64,000 bases of DNA from Bifidobacterium mellis (GTDB lineage Bacteria > Actinomycetota > Actinomycetes > Actinomycetales > Bifidobacteriaceae). The stretch is from positions 787,538-851,537 of the forward strand of contig NZ_KQ033885.1 in the NCBI RefSeq assembly GCF_000967265.1, given 5' to 3'. The notes beneath the pieces are model-generated. The model saw nothing but the letters and a program-made list of their open reading frames with translations, did no database searches and was not told where the DNA came from. Of this stretch, positions 27,055-37,299 are shown in pieces. Each line of letters begins with the position of its first letter. Position 1 is the first letter of the stretch. The translations under genes and the position numbers were made by a program.

Positions 27055-27924
27055 ATGGCACAGATCACCATGAGCGAAATGCTGAAGGCCGGCGTCCACT
27101 TCGGACACCAGACCCGTCGTTGGAACCCCAAGATGAAGCAGTACATCCTGATGGAGCGCAACGGCATCCACATCATCAACCTCTTCAAGTCGCTCGGTCT
27201 GATCGACCAGGCCTATGACTTCATCAAGCAGACCGTGGCCCACAACGGCACCGTGCTCTTCGTGGGGACCAAGAAGCAGGCCCAGGAGGCCATCAAGGCC
27301 CAGGCCACCCGGGTGAACATGCCCTACGTCTCCGAGCGCTGGCTGGGCGGCATGCTGACCAACTTCCAGACCGTGACCAAGCGGGTCGGCCGCTTGAAGG
27401 AGCTGGAGGAGATGGACTTCGACGATGTGCACGGCTCGGGGCTGACCAAGAAGGAACTCCTGCTCCTGCGGCGCGAGAAGGATAAGCTGGAGCGCCAGCT
27501 GGGCGGCATCCGCAACATGAACCGCACCCCTTCGGCCCTGTTCGTGGTCGACATCAACAAGGAGGCCCTGGCGGTCTCCGAGGCCAACAAGCTGGGCATT
27601 CCGGTGGTGGCCCTGGTGGACACCAACACGGATCCTGAGCTCGTCACCTACCCCATTCCCGCCAACGACGATGCCATTCGCGGCGTCGAGCTGCTGACCA
27701 GGCTCATGGCCGATGCCGTGGCCGACGGTCTGCTGGAGCGCTCCGGCAAGGCCGCCAAGACCGAGGAGGCCTCCGACCAGCCCATGGCCGAGTGGGAGAA
27801 GAACCTGCTGGAGAACAAGGACGGACAGCCGCAGGAGCAGGCCCAGGAGACCGCCCAGGCTCCCCAGGCCGGGCAGCCTGCGCAACCGCAGCAGGAGACC
27901 CCCGCTGCTGATCAGGCCGCCTGA
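27055..27924 (+). CDS. rpsB: 30S ribosomal protein S2
   Basis: 289 aa from ATG 27055, preceded by AAAGG; an in-frame ATG at 27040 is less likely. It begins [20 protein letters not shown], the standard S2 start, and carries the [14 protein letters not shown] segment. The C-terminus has an extra Gln/Ala/Glu-rich tail of about 50 residues. The gene starts the rpsB-tsf pair. The approximately 175-nt leader may hold a promoter and autoregulatory structure; I cannot define either. Confidence 0.96.
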   Translation: MAQITMSEMLKAGVHFGHQTRRWNPKMKQYILMERNGIHIINLFKSLGLIDQAYDFIKQTVAHNGTVLFVGTKKQAQEAIKAQATRVNMPYVSERWLGGMLTNFQTVTKRVGRLKELEEMDFDDVHGSGLTKKELLLLRREKDKLERQLGGIRNMNRTPSALFVVDINKEALAVSEANKLGIPVVALVDTNTDPELVTYPIPANDDAIRGVELLTRLMADAVADGLLERSGKAAKTEEASDQPMAEWEKNLLENKDGQPQEQAQETAQAPQAGQPAQPQQETPAADQAA

Positions 27925-27950
27925 ATCTGGCGTCTAGATAGGAGAGTTTC

Positions 27951-28802
27951 ATGGCAAAAATCACCGCTGCACTGATCAAGGAGCTGCGTGACCAGACCGG
28001 CGCCGGCATGATGGACGTCAAGAAGGCCCTGACCGAGGCCGAGGGCGACATGGCCCGCGCCAAGGAGATCATCCGCGCCACCGGCATCCAGGCCGCAGGC
28101 GCCCGTGAGGGCCGCAAGGCTCAGGAGGGCCTGATCGCCTCCACCGTCGTCGAGGGCGGACAGGGCCAGATCGGCTATGCCGTCGAGCTCAACTCCGAGA
28201 CCGACTTCGTGGCCAAGACCCCTCAGTTCGTCGAGTTCGGCAAGGAGGTCATCGACGACGTGGCCAAGGCTGATGCCTCCAACGCCGAGCAGGTCGATGC
28301 CGCTCCGTCCAAGTCCGGCACCGTCAAGGAGACTGTGGAGGAGGCCGGCGCGCTCTTCCATGAGCACGTCAAGGTCGGCCAGGTGGCCCGGGTCGAAGGT
28401 CCCCGTGTGGAGATTTACGCCCACCGCAAGTCCGTGGAGATGCCCCCCTCCATCGTGGCCATGATCGCCACTGATGAGGCCGGCGCCCAGGTGGCCCATG
28501 AGGTGGCCCTGCAGATCTCCGCCATGAGCCCCAAGTGGCTCAGCCGCGAGGATGTGCCCGCCGACGTGGTGGAGTCCGAGCGTCGTGTGGCCACCGAGAA
28601 GTCCCAGGCCGAAGGCAAGCCCGAGAAGATCATTCCCAAGATCGTCGAGGGGCGTCTGAACGCCTTCTTCAAGGAGACCGTCCTGCTGGAGCAGCAGTAT
28701 GTCAAGGACACCTCCAAGACCATTGGCGACCTCTTCAAGCAGGCTGGCGGCAAGGCTCTGGCCTTCGCCCGTCTCGAGGTCGGCAAGGGCGACGAGGAGT
28801 AG
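27951..28802 (+). CDS. tsf: Elongation factor Ts
   Basis: 283 aa. The nucleotide exchange factor for EF-Tu. The N-terminal UBA-like domain (KELRDQTGAGMMDVKKAL) and the core motif SETDFVA are present. TAGGAGAG precedes the ATG. It lies 26 nt after rpsB and is followed by a terminator. Confidence 0.97.
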   Translation: MAKITAALIKELRDQTGAGMMDVKKALTEAEGDMARAKEIIRATGIQAAGAREGRKAQEGLIASTVVEGGQGQIGYAVELNSETDFVAKTPQFVEFGKEVIDDVAKADASNAEQVDAAPSKSGTVKETVEEAGALFHEHVKVGQVARVEGPRVEIYAHRKSVEMPPSIVAMIATDEAGAQVAHEVALQISAMSPKWLSREDVPADVVESERRVATEKSQAEGKPEKIIPKIVEGRLNAFFKETVLLEQQYVKDTSKTIGDLFKQAGGKALAFARLEVGKGDEE

Positions 28803-28878
28803 TCGGTAGTCCGGCAATGTCGTGGGTCGTCTCGCCCGATCCTGTCTGAGGGATGGGCAGACGGTCGGCACTGATGGC

Positions 28879-28914
28879 AGGGGAGTGGCCTTCGTGGTCG
28901 CTCCCCTTCTTTTG
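28879..28914 (+). terminator. Terminator after tsf
   Basis: AGGGGAG (28879-28885) pairs with CTCCCCT (28901-28907), with a mostly paired extension around a TTCGT loop and a T-rich tail. Confidence 0.8.
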
Positions 28915-28950
28915 TCCTGGGTCAATTCCCAGGGCCTGCTCAGGTAGGGG

Positions 28951-28978
28951 TTGTCGCCCAGCCCCGATACCCTATTAG
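28951..28978 (+). promoter_or_regulatory. Promoter of pyrH
   Basis: TTGTCG (28951-28956) and TATTAG (28973-28978) are spaced by 16 nt, about 42 nt before the pyrH ATG. Confidence 0.7.
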
Positions 28979-29020
28979 CGGCGTATTCCGCCCGTCATCA
29001 TGTCTGGAGAAAGGGCTTTT

Positions 29021-29776
29021 ATGACCGGATCCGATTCAGCGCAAAACCCAGCAGCGCCTCGTCGTGTGCTGCTCAAGCTCTCCGGAGAGGCCTTCGGGGG
29101 AGGCGAGGTCGGCATCGACGTGCAGGTGGTCAAGCGGGTGGCCAAGGAGATCGTCCAGGCGGTGCAGGGCGGCGTGCAGGTGGCCATCGTGGTGGGCGGC
29201 GGCAACTTCTTCCGCGGAGCCGAGCTCAGCCAGGCCGGAATCGAACGCTCGCGCGGCGACTACATGGGCATGCTGGGCACGGTCATGAACTGCCTGGCCC
29301 TGCAGGACTTCCTGGAGCAGGATGGTCAGGCCACCAGGGTGCAGACAGCCATCACCATGGGCCAGGTGGCCGAGCCCTATATTCCGCTCAAGGCCATCCG
29401 TCACCTGGAGAAGGGGCGCGTGGTCATCTTCGGCGCAGGATCCGGCATGCCTTACTTTTCAACCGACACCGTCTCCATCCAGCGGGCCCTGGAGATCCAC
29501 TGCGTCGAGGTCCTGATGGGCAAGAACGGTGTGGACGGTGTCTATACGGCTGATCCGCACAAGCAGGCCTCGGCGCGCATGTTCACCAATCTGAGCTACC
29601 AGAGGGCCCTGGTGGACAACCTGGCCGTCATGGATGCGGCAGCGCTGTCCATGGCCCGGGACAACGACATGCCCATCCGAGTCTTCGGGCTGGAGGGTGA
29701 AGGCAACGTGACTGGCGCGCTCGAGGGCCAGCGTCTGGGCACCCTGGTCCACGGCGGCCCTGATCGCACCCTGTGA
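29021..29776 (+). CDS. pyrH: UMP kinase
   Basis: 251 aa. Phosphorylates UMP to UDP; amino-acid-kinase fold. It shows [11 protein letters not shown] near the N-terminus, [10 protein letters not shown] and GTGNPxF-like [12 protein letters not shown]. The ATG at 29021 follows GAGAAAGG; an ATG at 29000 is possible. The rpsB-tsf-pyrH-frr order is the classical one. Confidence 0.95.
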   Translation: MTGSDSAQNPAAPRRVLLKLSGEAFGGGEVGIDVQVVKRVAKEIVQAVQGGVQVAIVVGGGNFFRGAELSQAGIERSRGDYMGMLGTVMNCLALQDFLEQDGQATRVQTAITMGQVAEPYIPLKAIRHLEKGRVVIFGAGSGMPYFSTDTVSIQRALEIHCVEVLMGKNGVDGVYTADPHKQASARMFTNLSYQRALVDNLAVMDAAALSMARDNDMPIRVFGLEGEGNVTGALEGQRLGTLVHGGPDRTL

Positions 29777-29802
29777 CCGGTCGCGGGCAGACCCCACGCC
29801 GC

Positions 29803-29832
29803 TTGGCCCCCGTGGCCCTATGGCCGTAGAGT
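29803..29832 (+). promoter_or_regulatory. Possible promoter of frr
   Basis: TTGGCC (29803-29808) and TAGAGT (29827-29832) are separated by 18 nt, about 58 nt ahead of frr. Confidence 0.45.
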
Positions 29833-29890
29833 ATAAGAATGAAGGACCTCGCGCGCACAGGCGGATGGTCCATACAGCAAGGAGCAGATC

Positions 29891-30445
29891 ATGACCACAG
29901 TGGTGGACCAGGCCGGCAGGCAGATGGACAAGAGCATCGAGGCGACCAAGGAGAACTTCTCGGGAATCAGGACCGGGCGAGCCAACCCCTCCTTCCTCAA
30001 CGACATCATGGTGGAGTACTACGGCACTCCCACGCCCATCAAGTCACTGGCATCCATCGGCGTCCCGGAGCCTCGCACCCTGGCCGTCACCCCCTTCGAC
30101 CCCTCCCAGGCGGGTGCGATCGAGAAGGCCATCCGCGACTCCGACCTGGGCGTCAACCCCAGCCGTGACGGCAACGTCATCAGGGTCACCATGCCCGAGC
30201 TGACCGAGGAGCGCCGCCGGGACTACGTCAAGCTGGCCAAGAACAAGGCCGAGGAGGGCAAGGTGGCTGTCCGCAACATCCGGCGCAAGGTCAAGGAGGA
30301 GCTGGAGGCCAAGGTCAAGGACGGCGACCTGGGCGAGGACGAGGGCAACCGGCTGCAGAAGGAGCTGGAGACCGTCACCAAGCAGAAGAACGACACGATC
30401 GACCAGCTCCTGGATGCCAAGGAGAAGGAGATCCTCGAGGTCTGA
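29891..30445 (+). CDS. frr: Ribosome recycling factor
   Basis: 184 aa, the normal length. It splits post-termination ribosomes together with EF-G. The family pattern FSGIRTGRANPSFL and the C-terminal DELQKxTD-equivalent DEGNRLQKELETVTK are seen. AAGGAG precedes the ATG. Confidence 0.96.
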   Translation: MTTVVDQAGRQMDKSIEATKENFSGIRTGRANPSFLNDIMVEYYGTPTPIKSLASIGVPEPRTLAVTPFDPSQAGAIEKAIRDSDLGVNPSRDGNVIRVTMPELTEERRRDYVKLAKNKAEEGKVAVRNIRRKVKEELEAKVKDGDLGEDEGNRLQKELETVTKQKNDTIDQLLDAKEKEILEV

Positions 30446-30470
30446 TCCGCCTGGGGAGGGTCCACACTTC

Positions 30471-31460
30471 ATGAGTACCAAGGAAAGCTTAGCCGAGAAT
30501 GCAGGTCAGGATGCAGTCGCAACCCTGAACAAACGGACCGGGCGCAACATGCCACAGGCGGTGGCTACCGGTGCGCTTCTGGTGGTCATCATCCTGGCCT
30601 GCATCCTGGTGCGCATCGACGCATTCATCTATCTGATCGTGATCTTCATGACCCTGGGGCTCTGGGAGCTCAGGGTGGACTTTGCCACGGCGGGCCTGCA
30701 CATTCCGGTGGTCGAGCTGTGGGTATGCTCGGCGGCCACCATGCTGGCCTCGTTCTACGCGCCGGACCATGTGGCGGTCATGACCGCCGGTGTTCTGATC
30801 ACTGCCCTGGTCGGGGCTCTTGCGGCCACCCGCAACCATCGTCTGGGCGGCCGTCTGCTCAAGGCGGTGAACGCCAAGCTGTCGGGCAAGGATGCTCAGA
30901 CCATGGCCGATGCCTCCTACGGCACCGCAGAGGGTGATAGCCGGTCAAGCAGCCTGGCCAATGTGGGAGTCACCCTCCTGACCGTTGTCTACATCACCCT
31001 CCTGGCCTGTCTGATAACCCTGCCCACCACCTTCGGCGGGCATCCCGCCGCACATGCTTTCATGGTGATTTTCCTGCCTGCCTTGAGCGACATCGGCGGT
31101 CTTCTCTTCGGCTCGCTCTTCGGCAAGCACAAGATCTCGCCCCGCATCTCGCCCGGCAAGTCGCTGGAGGGGCTTGCAGGCTCCATGCTCTGCTGCCTGG
31201 TCGGCGCCCTGGTCATCTTTGCGGCCACCTACCCCATGGCGGATTGGGGACGAATCTGGTGGGTCGCCCTGCTCATGGGCATCATGGTCGGAGCCACAGG
31301 CACCCTCGGGGACCTGAGTGCCTCCTTGATCAAACGAGACCTGGGGATCAAGGACATGGGCCACCTGCTCAAGGGCCACGGCGGGGTGCTGGACAGGGTG
31401 GATTCCATCCTCATGTCCGCACCGTTCATCACACTGGTTCTTTTGACTACCGGCCTGTGA
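30471..31460 (+). CDS. cdsA: Phosphatidate cytidylyltransferase
   Basis: 329 aa with about eight membrane helices. Makes CDP-diacylglycerol from phosphatidate and CTP. The signature near the C-terminus, SLIKRDLGIKDMGHLLKGHG followed by GVLDRVDS, matches CdsA. GGGGAGGG lies 11 nt upstream of the ATG. It supplies the substrate for PgsA at 40170. Confidence 0.93.
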   Translation: MSTKESLAENAGQDAVATLNKRTGRNMPQAVATGALLVVIILACILVRIDAFIYLIVIFMTLGLWELRVDFATAGLHIPVVELWVCSAATMLASFYAPDHVAVMTAGVLITALVGALAATRNHRLGGRLLKAVNAKLSGKDAQTMADASYGTAEGDSRSSSLANVGVTLLTVVYITLLACLITLPTTFGGHPAAHAFMVIFLPALSDIGGLLFGSLFGKHKISPRISPGKSLEGLAGSMLCCLVGALVIFAATYPMADWGRIWWVALLMGIMVGATGTLGDLSASLIKRDLGIKDMGHLLKGHGGVLDRVDSILMSAPFITLVLLTTGL

Positions 31461-31504
31461 CCGGAATTGATGGTCGGATGACTGATACAGGATGAGGTTG
31501 AGGT

Positions 31505-32692
31505 ATGACGGATGTCGACATGACCGGTGACGAGCCTGAGACCGGCATCACCCCCGGAGGCAAGGATGGGGCCTTCAGGGACGTTCTGGCGGGCGACCAC
31601 GCCCGGCGAGGCAAGCCGCCGCGCCACTTTACGGACATGGACCAGCAGGAGCGTCAGGAGATCTGCGCCCAACTGGGCCTGCCGAAATTCCGGGTCTCGC
31701 AGTTGGCCAACCATTACTTCAATCACCTGTCCACCAACCCGGACGACTTCACAGACTTTCCTGCGGCCAGCCGTCAGGAGGCCGCACACCGCTTCTTCCC
31801 TGAACTGATCACCCCGGTCACCGTTCAGAAGGCGGATCAGGGGACCACCATCAAGACCCTCTGGGAGCTCTTCGACGGATCCAGGATCGAATCCGTGCTC
31901 ATGCGCTACCCCTCCAGGGCCACCCTCTGCATCTCCAGCCAGGTCGGTTGCGGCATGGGCTGCCCCTTCTGCGCCACAGGTCAGCTGGGCCTGACCCGGA
32001 ACATGTCAACCGGTGAGATTCTGGAGCAGGTCCGGGCCGCCTCCCGGATGATGAAGTCCGGACAGGTTGCCGGAGGTCCAGGTCGTCTGAGCAATATCGT
32101 CTTCATGGGGATGGGCGAACCCATGGGCAACTACCGGGCCGTGCTTTCCGCAGTCAGGCAGATCAGTGCCCTGCCGCCCAAGGGATTCGGGATCTCGGCC
32201 AGGAACATCACCGTCTCCACGGTCGGCGTGGTCCCCGGTATCCGCAAGCTGACCAAAGAGGGAATCCCGGTCCGTCTGGCCGTCTCCCTCCATGCTCCCA
32301 GTGACGAGCTGCGCGACAAGCTGGTTCCCATGAACCGCCGCTTCAATACCACCCAGGTCCTGGACGCGGCCCACGACTACTACCTGGCCAGCGGCAGACG
32401 GGTCAGCATCGAGTACGCCCTGATGCGCGGCATCAACGACCAGGCCGAGCACGCCCGCCTTCTGGCCAAGCGCCTCAACCATTACGGGGACGACTGGGCG
32501 CACGTCAACCCCATACCCCTGAATCCGATCGAGGGGTCGCGCTGGACGGCCTCCAAGCCCGAGGATGAGCAGCGCTTCCTGGACATCCTCCACAAGGCCG
32601 GCATCACTGCAACCATGAGGGACACCCGAGGATCGGACATCGACGGCGCCTGCGGACAGCTGGCAGCCAAGTCCGTCAAGCTCCAGGCCTGA
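31505..32692 (+). CDS. rlmN: 23S rRNA (A2503-C2)/tRNA (A37-C2) methyltransferase RlmN
   Basis: 395 aa. Radical SAM enzyme. The CxxxCxxC cluster is at about Cys149, 153 and 156 (CGMGCPFC); GMGEPMGNY and a C-terminal Cys about 383 (in GACGQ), the methyl-carrier position, are present. It methylates A2503 of 23S rRNA. The N-terminus has about 40 extra residues. GAGG precedes the ATG. Confidence 0.94.
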   Translation: MTDVDMTGDEPETGITPGGKDGAFRDVLAGDHARRGKPPRHFTDMDQQERQEICAQLGLPKFRVSQLANHYFNHLSTNPDDFTDFPAASRQEAAHRFFPELITPVTVQKADQGTTIKTLWELFDGSRIESVLMRYPSRATLCISSQVGCGMGCPFCATGQLGLTRNMSTGEILEQVRAASRMMKSGQVAGGPGRLSNIVFMGMGEPMGNYRAVLSAVRQISALPPKGFGISARNITVSTVGVVPGIRKLTKEGIPVRLAVSLHAPSDELRDKLVPMNRRFNTTQVLDAAHDYYLASGRRVSIEYALMRGINDQAEHARLLAKRLNHYGDDWAHVNPIPLNPIEGSRWTASKPEDEQRFLDILHKAGITATMRDTRGSDIDGACGQLAAKSVKLQA

Positions 32693-32817
32693 TTCCGCGT
32701 TTTGCAATGTGGCCATGACACAGCCATGCCATAGTGTGGACATGCCATGGTCTTCGGACACTGCAGAAGCTAATGTCGTGACTCAAACAAATCGGTTCAG
32801 GCAGGAAGGCAGGTCGC

Positions 32818-33594
32818 ATGACGGTAGCGGTTCGTGTCATTCCCTGCCTTGATGTCGATCAGGGCCGTGTGGTCAAAGGCGTCCACTTCAAGAATCTGCG
32901 CGATGCGGGTGATCCGGTCGAGCTGGCTGCCGCCTACTATCAACAGGGCGCCGACGAATTGACCTTTCTGGATGTGACCGCTTCGGGCAGCGGGCGGGCC
33001 ACCATGGTGGACCTGGTCAAAAGCACTGCCGACCAGATCTTCATTCCGCTGACCGTTGGCGGAGGCGTGCGTACCCCGCAGGATGTCGATACTCTCCTGC
33101 GGTCAGGCGCCGATAAGGTCGGCATCAACACGGCAGCCATCGCCAATCCGCGGGTCATCGGAGACATCGCCCAGCGGTTCGGCCGCCAGGTCCTGGTGCT
33201 ATCGGTCGATGCCCGCCGATCCGATGTACAGGGCATTACCTCGGGATATGAGGTGACCACCATGGGCGGCCACCAATCCACCGGCATCGATGCCATTGAC
33301 TGGGTCAAGCAGGCCCAGGAGCTAGGGGCCGGCGAGATCCTCCTCAATTCCATGGATGCGGACGGCACCCGTCAGGGCTTCGATCTGGAGATGATCGCCG
33401 ACGTGCGCAAGGCTGTATCACTGCCGCTCATAGCAAGTGGAGGGGCAGGCAAGGCCGCCGATTTTCCTCCTGCTGTCAAGGCCGGGGCCGACGCGGTCCT
33501 GGCGGCTTCCGTCTTCCATTTTGGCCAGGTGTCCATCAAGGACGTCAAGCAGGCGCTCCATGCGGCCGGGTATCCGGTTCGATGGCAGGCCTGA
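32818..33594 (+). CDS. hisF: Imidazole glycerol phosphate synthase cyclase subunit HisF
   Basis: 258 aa, a TIM barrel that closes the imidazole ring using ammonia from HisH. It begins [20 protein letters not shown], and both catalytic Asp positions are visible (CLDVD near the N-terminus, and MDADG mid-protein). GGAAGG precedes the ATG. The partner hisH is not in this window, so the his genes are scattered. Confidence 0.95.
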   Translation: MTVAVRVIPCLDVDQGRVVKGVHFKNLRDAGDPVELAAAYYQQGADELTFLDVTASGSGRATMVDLVKSTADQIFIPLTVGGGVRTPQDVDTLLRSGADKVGINTAAIANPRVIGDIAQRFGRQVLVLSVDARRSDVQGITSGYEVTTMGGHQSTGIDAIDWVKQAQELGAGEILLNSMDADGTRQGFDLEMIADVRKAVSLPLIASGGAGKAADFPPAVKAGADAVLAASVFHFGQVSIKDVKQALHAAGYPVRWQA

Positions 33595-33730
33595 ATCAAT
33601 CCCGCAGATAATTCTTCGGCACCACATGGTGCACGGCATTTGCAGGCCCTGTTGGCATCCATCGGGAAACCATACCCATACCATAGATTCATGGATAATC
33701 ACCCGACAAGGTCATGTCGGACGAATCAAC

Positions 33731-33756
33731 AGGACCAATCAGCAGAACCAATCAGA
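33731..33756 (+). repeat. Two 13-bp imperfect direct repeats before hisI
   Basis: AGGACCAATCAGC (33731-33743) and AGAACCAATCAGA (33744-33756) are adjacent, with further AATCA copies on either side. They sit just ahead of the hisI ribosome binding site. Confidence 0.5.
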
Positions 33757-33779
33757 TGAATCAAGGAGAACGAGGATCA

Positions 33780-34193
33780 ATGTCACAGTCTTCGAAGGAC
33801 CGGGAAGCACGTTTGGATCCGAGCATAGCGGCCAGGCTCAAGAAGGACGCCAAGGGACTTGTGGCCGCTGTGGTCCAGCAGTATGACAGTCGTCAGGTGC
33901 TTATGGTCGGGTACATGGATGAGGAGGCCTTGAGGCGCACCCTGACCACGGGTAGGGTCACTTTCTGGTCCCGCTCCAGACAGGAATACTGGCGCAAGGG
34001 AGACACCTCCGGGCACGTCCAATACGTCAAGGCAGTCAGCATCGACTGCGACGGGGACGCGCTGCTTATCGAAGTAGACCAGGTGGGGGCGGCCTGCCAC
34101 ACCGGACACAGGTCATGTTTCGAGGCCGGAGGACCCCTGCCGGCGGTGCAGGGTAACCGTACGCAGGCACAAATGCAGAGCGAGGAAGGGTGA
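33780..34193 (+). CDS. hisI: Phosphoribosyl-AMP cyclohydrolase
   Basis: About 137 aa, the monofunctional HisI. It has [19 protein letters not shown] and the metal-binding [10 protein letters not shown]...CHTGHRSCF pattern with its cysteines. The ATG at 33780 has GAGG close upstream; an in-frame ATG at 33714 would add 22 residues encoded by the repeat region. The separate hisE lies at 38999. Confidence 0.93.
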   Translation: MSQSSKDREARLDPSIAARLKKDAKGLVAAVVQQYDSRQVLMVGYMDEEALRRTLTTGRVTFWSRSRQEYWRKGDTSGHVQYVKAVSIDCDGDALLIEVDQVGAACHTGHRSCFEAGGPLPAVQGNRTQAQMQSEEG

Positions 34194-34257
34194 TCCAGTG
34201 CAGAAAGACGCTAAGGTTGTGGCAGGGAACACACAGGAAAATGGAGGGAAGGGCTCT

Positions 34258-36363
34258 ATGACCGTCTTGGATGAACTGGTGGCCGGCGCCGTGGAGGATG
34301 CTAGGGGCCGGGTACAGAAGATTCCCTTGGAAAGCCTCAAGCAACAGGTCAGGAGCATGAAGCGCAAACCTCTGGATGCCGCCCGACTGCTCAGGGAGAG
34401 CGTCGGCATTCCGATCATCGCGGAAATCAAGCGAGCCTCGCCCTCCAAGGGGTACCTTGCCGACATCAAAAATCCGGCCGCCCTGGCCCGACAGTATGCC
34501 AACGGGGGCGCCTCGGCCATATCGGTCCTGACCGAGGGCAGGCGCTTCCTGGGGTCCTTGGAGGATCTGCGGCAGGTCAGGCAGGCCGTCGGCATTCCCG
34601 TGCTCAACAAGAATTTCATCGTCTCCGACTACCAGGTCTGGGAGTCCAGGGCCAACGGAGCGGATATGATACTGCTGATTGTGGCTGCCCTGGATGATAC
34701 CCGCCTCAGGCACCTGCTCGACCTGGCCGGGAGCCTGGGCATGACCGCCCTGGTCGAGACGCATGATCGTCAGGAGATCCAGCGGGCCATTGCGGCCGGT
34801 GCCAGGGTGATCGGCATCAACGCCCGGAACCTGAAGGACCTGAGCGTCGACGTCGACCAGTATGCCCGGCTGGCATCCAACCTGCCCAAGGACGTGGTCA
34901 AGGTGGCCGAATCCGGAGTGTTCGGCACGGTCGAGCTGGAGCGCTACGCCCGGGCAGGGGCCGATGCGGTCCTGATAGGGGAAGGTCTGGTCACCTCCCA
35001 GGACCAGGAGGGTACAGTTCGTCTGCTGGTTCAGGCCGGTCACCGCTTCAAGGCCGCCGAGGCCAGGCCCCTGTCGACCCATGACGGTCCCTATTTCGGC
35101 CCCTATGGTGGACGTTTCGTCCCTGAGGCCCTGGTGGGCGCCCTTGACGAGCTGGAGCGTGTCTATAAGGAGGCCAAGGCCGATCCGGCCTTCCGTGAGG
35201 AGCTGAACAGACTCAACCGGGTCTATGTGGGGCGTCCCTCGGCCCTGACGCCGGCCCCCCGGTTCGCCAAGCTGATCAGTGACCGGGTCGGCGGCCAGGT
35301 CAGGGTCTTCCTGAAGCGGGAGGATCTGAACCACACGGGCGCCCACAAGATCAACAACGCCCTGGGGCAAGGGCTCCTGGTCAAGCGGATGGGCAAGACC
35401 CGCGTCATTGCGGAGACCGGCGCCGGACAGCACGGCGTGGCCACGGCTACGGTCTGTGCCCTCCTGGGCTTCAAGTGCCGAATCTACATGGGGCAGATCG
35501 ACGCCCGCAGACAGGCCCTGAACGTGGCGAGGATGCGAATGCTGGGCGCCGAAGTCGTCGAGGTGACCACCGGGACCAGGATTCTCAAGGATGCCATCAA
35601 CGAGGCCCTGCGCGACTGGGTCACCAACGTGGAGTCCACCCACTACCTGCTGGGCACGGTGGCCGGCCCCCATCCCTTCCCGACCATCGTCAGGGACTTC
35701 CAGAAGATCATCGGCGAAGAGGCCTCCGCACAGCTTTCCGCATACGGTATCGACCATCCCGACGGGGTTGTGGCCTGCGTGGGCGGTGGCTCCAACGCCA
35801 TAGGCATCATGAACACTTTCCTGGACGATCCCCGGGTCTCCCTTTATGCATACGAGGCCGGCGGGGACGGGCCCAGCTCGGGCAGGCACGCCATCCGCCT
35901 GTCGCCAGGCACAGGACAGGTCGGCGTCTTCCAGGGGACCAGGTCCTATCTCTTGGAGGACGACCAGGGCCAGACCATGGACACCTACTCCATCTCCGCC
36001 GGACTGGATTACGCCTCGGTGGGTCCTGAGCATGCCTGGCTGCACGACATGGGCCGGGTCAAGTATGACTATGCGACCGACAAGGAGGCCATGCAGGCTT
36101 TCAGCGACCTGTGCCGGACCGAGGGCATCATCCCTGCCCTGGAGTCCTCGCACGCCTTGGCAGGAGCCAGCAAGGCGGCCATCGACCTTCTGCGCAAGGG
36201 AATCAGGAATCCTGTCATTCTGATCAACATCTCGGGCAGAGGCGACAAGGACGTGGCCACGGCGGGCAGATGGTTCGGCTACCTGTCCGAGCAGGAGGCC
36301 AGTGCTCTGGAAGCCCAGGCCGGGCACGCCAAGAGCGATCAAGCAGAAGAGGAGGCCCGTTGA
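34258..36363 (+). CDS. trpCB: Fused indole-3-glycerol phosphate synthase (TrpC) and tryptophan synthase beta chain (TrpB)
   Basis: About 701 aa. Residues 1-262 form TrpC, starting [18 protein letters not shown] and including [18 protein letters not shown] and ESGVF. Residues about 272-690 form TrpB, with [16 protein letters not shown], the PLP Lys in [11 protein letters not shown] (about K364) and VGGGSNAIG. Only about ten residues join them. Neither active site looks damaged. The ATG at 34258 has GGAGGGAAGG upstream; a GTG at 34198 would add 20 residues. The stop overlaps trpA (TGATG). The fusion joins non-successive steps, since TrpA acts between them. Confidence 0.95.
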   Translation: MTVLDELVAGAVEDARGRVQKIPLESLKQQVRSMKRKPLDAARLLRESVGIPIIAEIKRASPSKGYLADIKNPAALARQYANGGASAISVLTEGRRFLGSLEDLRQVRQAVGIPVLNKNFIVSDYQVWESRANGADMILLIVAALDDTRLRHLLDLAGSLGMTALVETHDRQEIQRAIAAGARVIGINARNLKDLSVDVDQYARLASNLPKDVVKVAESGVFGTVELERYARAGADAVLIGEGLVTSQDQEGTVRLLVQAGHRFKAAEARPLSTHDGPYFGPYGGRFVPEALVGALDELERVYKEAKADPAFREELNRLNRVYVGRPSALTPAPRFAKLISDRVGGQVRVFLKREDLNHTGAHKINNALGQGLLVKRMGKTRVIAETGAGQHGVATATVCALLGFKCRIYMGQIDARRQALNVARMRMLGAEVVEVTTGTRILKDAINEALRDWVTNVESTHYLLGTVAGPHPFPTIVRDFQKIIGEEASAQLSAYGIDHPDGVVACVGGGSNAIGIMNTFLDDPRVSLYAYEAGGDGPSSGRHAIRLSPGTGQVGVFQGTRSYLLEDDQGQTMDTYSISAGLDYASVGPEHAWLHDMGRVKYDYATDKEAMQAFSDLCRTEGIIPALESSHALAGASKAAIDLLRKGIRNPVILINISGRGDKDVATAGRWFGYLSEQEASALEAQAGHAKSDQAEEEAR

Positions 36364-37262
36364 TGGTCAACCAGCAATGGCAATGGCAGAAAGCCCCCGT
36401 CCAGCCCGTCCAACCCGTCCAACCCAAGGGGCTCAGCCGCGCGATCAGCCCGGTGGCGTCCACGCTGCAGGCCCTCCGCCAGCAGGGCAGACCGGCCTTC
36501 ATCGGTTACTTCCCCTATGGATTCCCCGACGTGCCCACATCGCTGGAGGCCATGCGGGTCATGGTGAAAAGCGGGGTCGACATCGTCGAGATCGGACTGC
36601 CCTACAGCGACCCGGTCATGGATGGTCCGGTCATCCAGGCGGCCAGCAAGTGCGCCATCGACAATGGCGTCAAGGTGGAAGGCGTCTTCGATGCGGTCCG
36701 TCAGGTCCAGGCGGACGGCGCAAGGGCTCTGGTCATGAGCTATTGGAATCTGATTCTGCATCACGGCGTGGCGGATTTTGCACAGCGCATGGCCGAGGCA
36801 GGCGGGTCAGGGCTGGTCACCCCGGATCTGATCGTCGACGAATCCGGGGAATGGATAGAGCAGTCGGACCGCTATGGCCTCGATCGGGTCTATCTGGTCT
36901 CGCCCGACTCCACCGATGCACGTCTGCAACTCACCTCCCGAGCCGCCAGGGGCTTCGTCTATGCGACCTCTCGGATGGGCGTGACCGGCGAGCGAACCAG
37001 CATGTCCGACTCGGCCCGGAACCTGGTGGCTCGGGTCAGGCATGCGGGCGCCCCTTATGTGTGCGTGGGCATCGGGGTTTCGACCGCCCAGCAGGCCTCC
37101 CAGGTCGGCGCCTACGCGGACGGGGTCATCGTCGGCTCGGCCCTGGTCCACTGTCTTCTGGATGACGAGGGCAGGCCACGGAAGGACCGCAGAAAGGCAC
37201 TGGAGGCCCTGGCCGAGGTCTGCTCCGACCTGCGTTGGGGCATCTCCCAGGCCAGGAAGTGA
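36363..37262 (+). CDS. trpA: Tryptophan synthase alpha chain
   Basis: About 299 aa. Cleaves indole-3-glycerol phosphate to indole and pairs with TrpB. It shows FIGYFPYGFPD, the catalytic Glu in DIVEIGLPYSDP and FVYATSRMGVTG. The first 25 or so residues, WQWQ then three VQP units, are a non-conserved repeat-encoded extension; the family core begins near residue 27. It starts by overlapping the trpC/B stop. Confidence 0.95.
   Translation: MVNQQWQWQKAPVQPVQPVQPKGLSRAISPVASTLQALRQQGRPAFIGYFPYGFPDVPTSLEAMRVMVKSGVDIVEIGLPYSDPVMDGPVIQAASKCAIDNGVKVEGVFDAVRQVQADGARALVMSYWNLILHHGVADFAQRMAEAGGSGLVTPDLIVDESGEWIEQSDRYGLDRVYLVSPDSTDARLQLTSRAARGFVYATSRMGVTGERTSMSDSARNLVARVRHAGAPYVCVGIGVSTAQQASQVGAYADGVIVGSALVHCLLDDEGRPRKDRRKALEALAEVCSDLRWGISQARK
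36396..36422 (+). repeat. Three 9-bp tandem repeats in the trpA N-terminus
   Basis: CCCGTCCAG, CCCGTCCAA and CCCGTCCAA are adjacent and encode a repeated P-V-Q. They lie in the non-conserved N-terminal extension. Confidence 0.75.
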
Positions 37263-37285
37263 GCGGGGCTGTAAGGCCCAGGGGC

Positions 37286-37291
37286 TAGATT
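37286..37291 (+). promoter_or_regulatory. -10 element for a leaderless lgt mRNA
   Basis: TAGATT ends 8 nt before the lgt ATG. No ribosome binding site intervenes. Confidence 0.5.
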
Positions 37292-37299
37292 GGGGCTTT

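Noticed and set aside
33720-34257. Trp attenuator or leader peptide before trpC/B
   Set aside because: No short frame with clustered Trp codons and no terminator/antiterminator pair was found between hisI and trpC/B.
34066-36342. Long minus-strand open frame (over 750 codons) opposite trpC/B
   Set aside because: It mirrors the codon structure of the fused trp gene, has no domain sense and no ribosome binding site; a GC-rich shadow.
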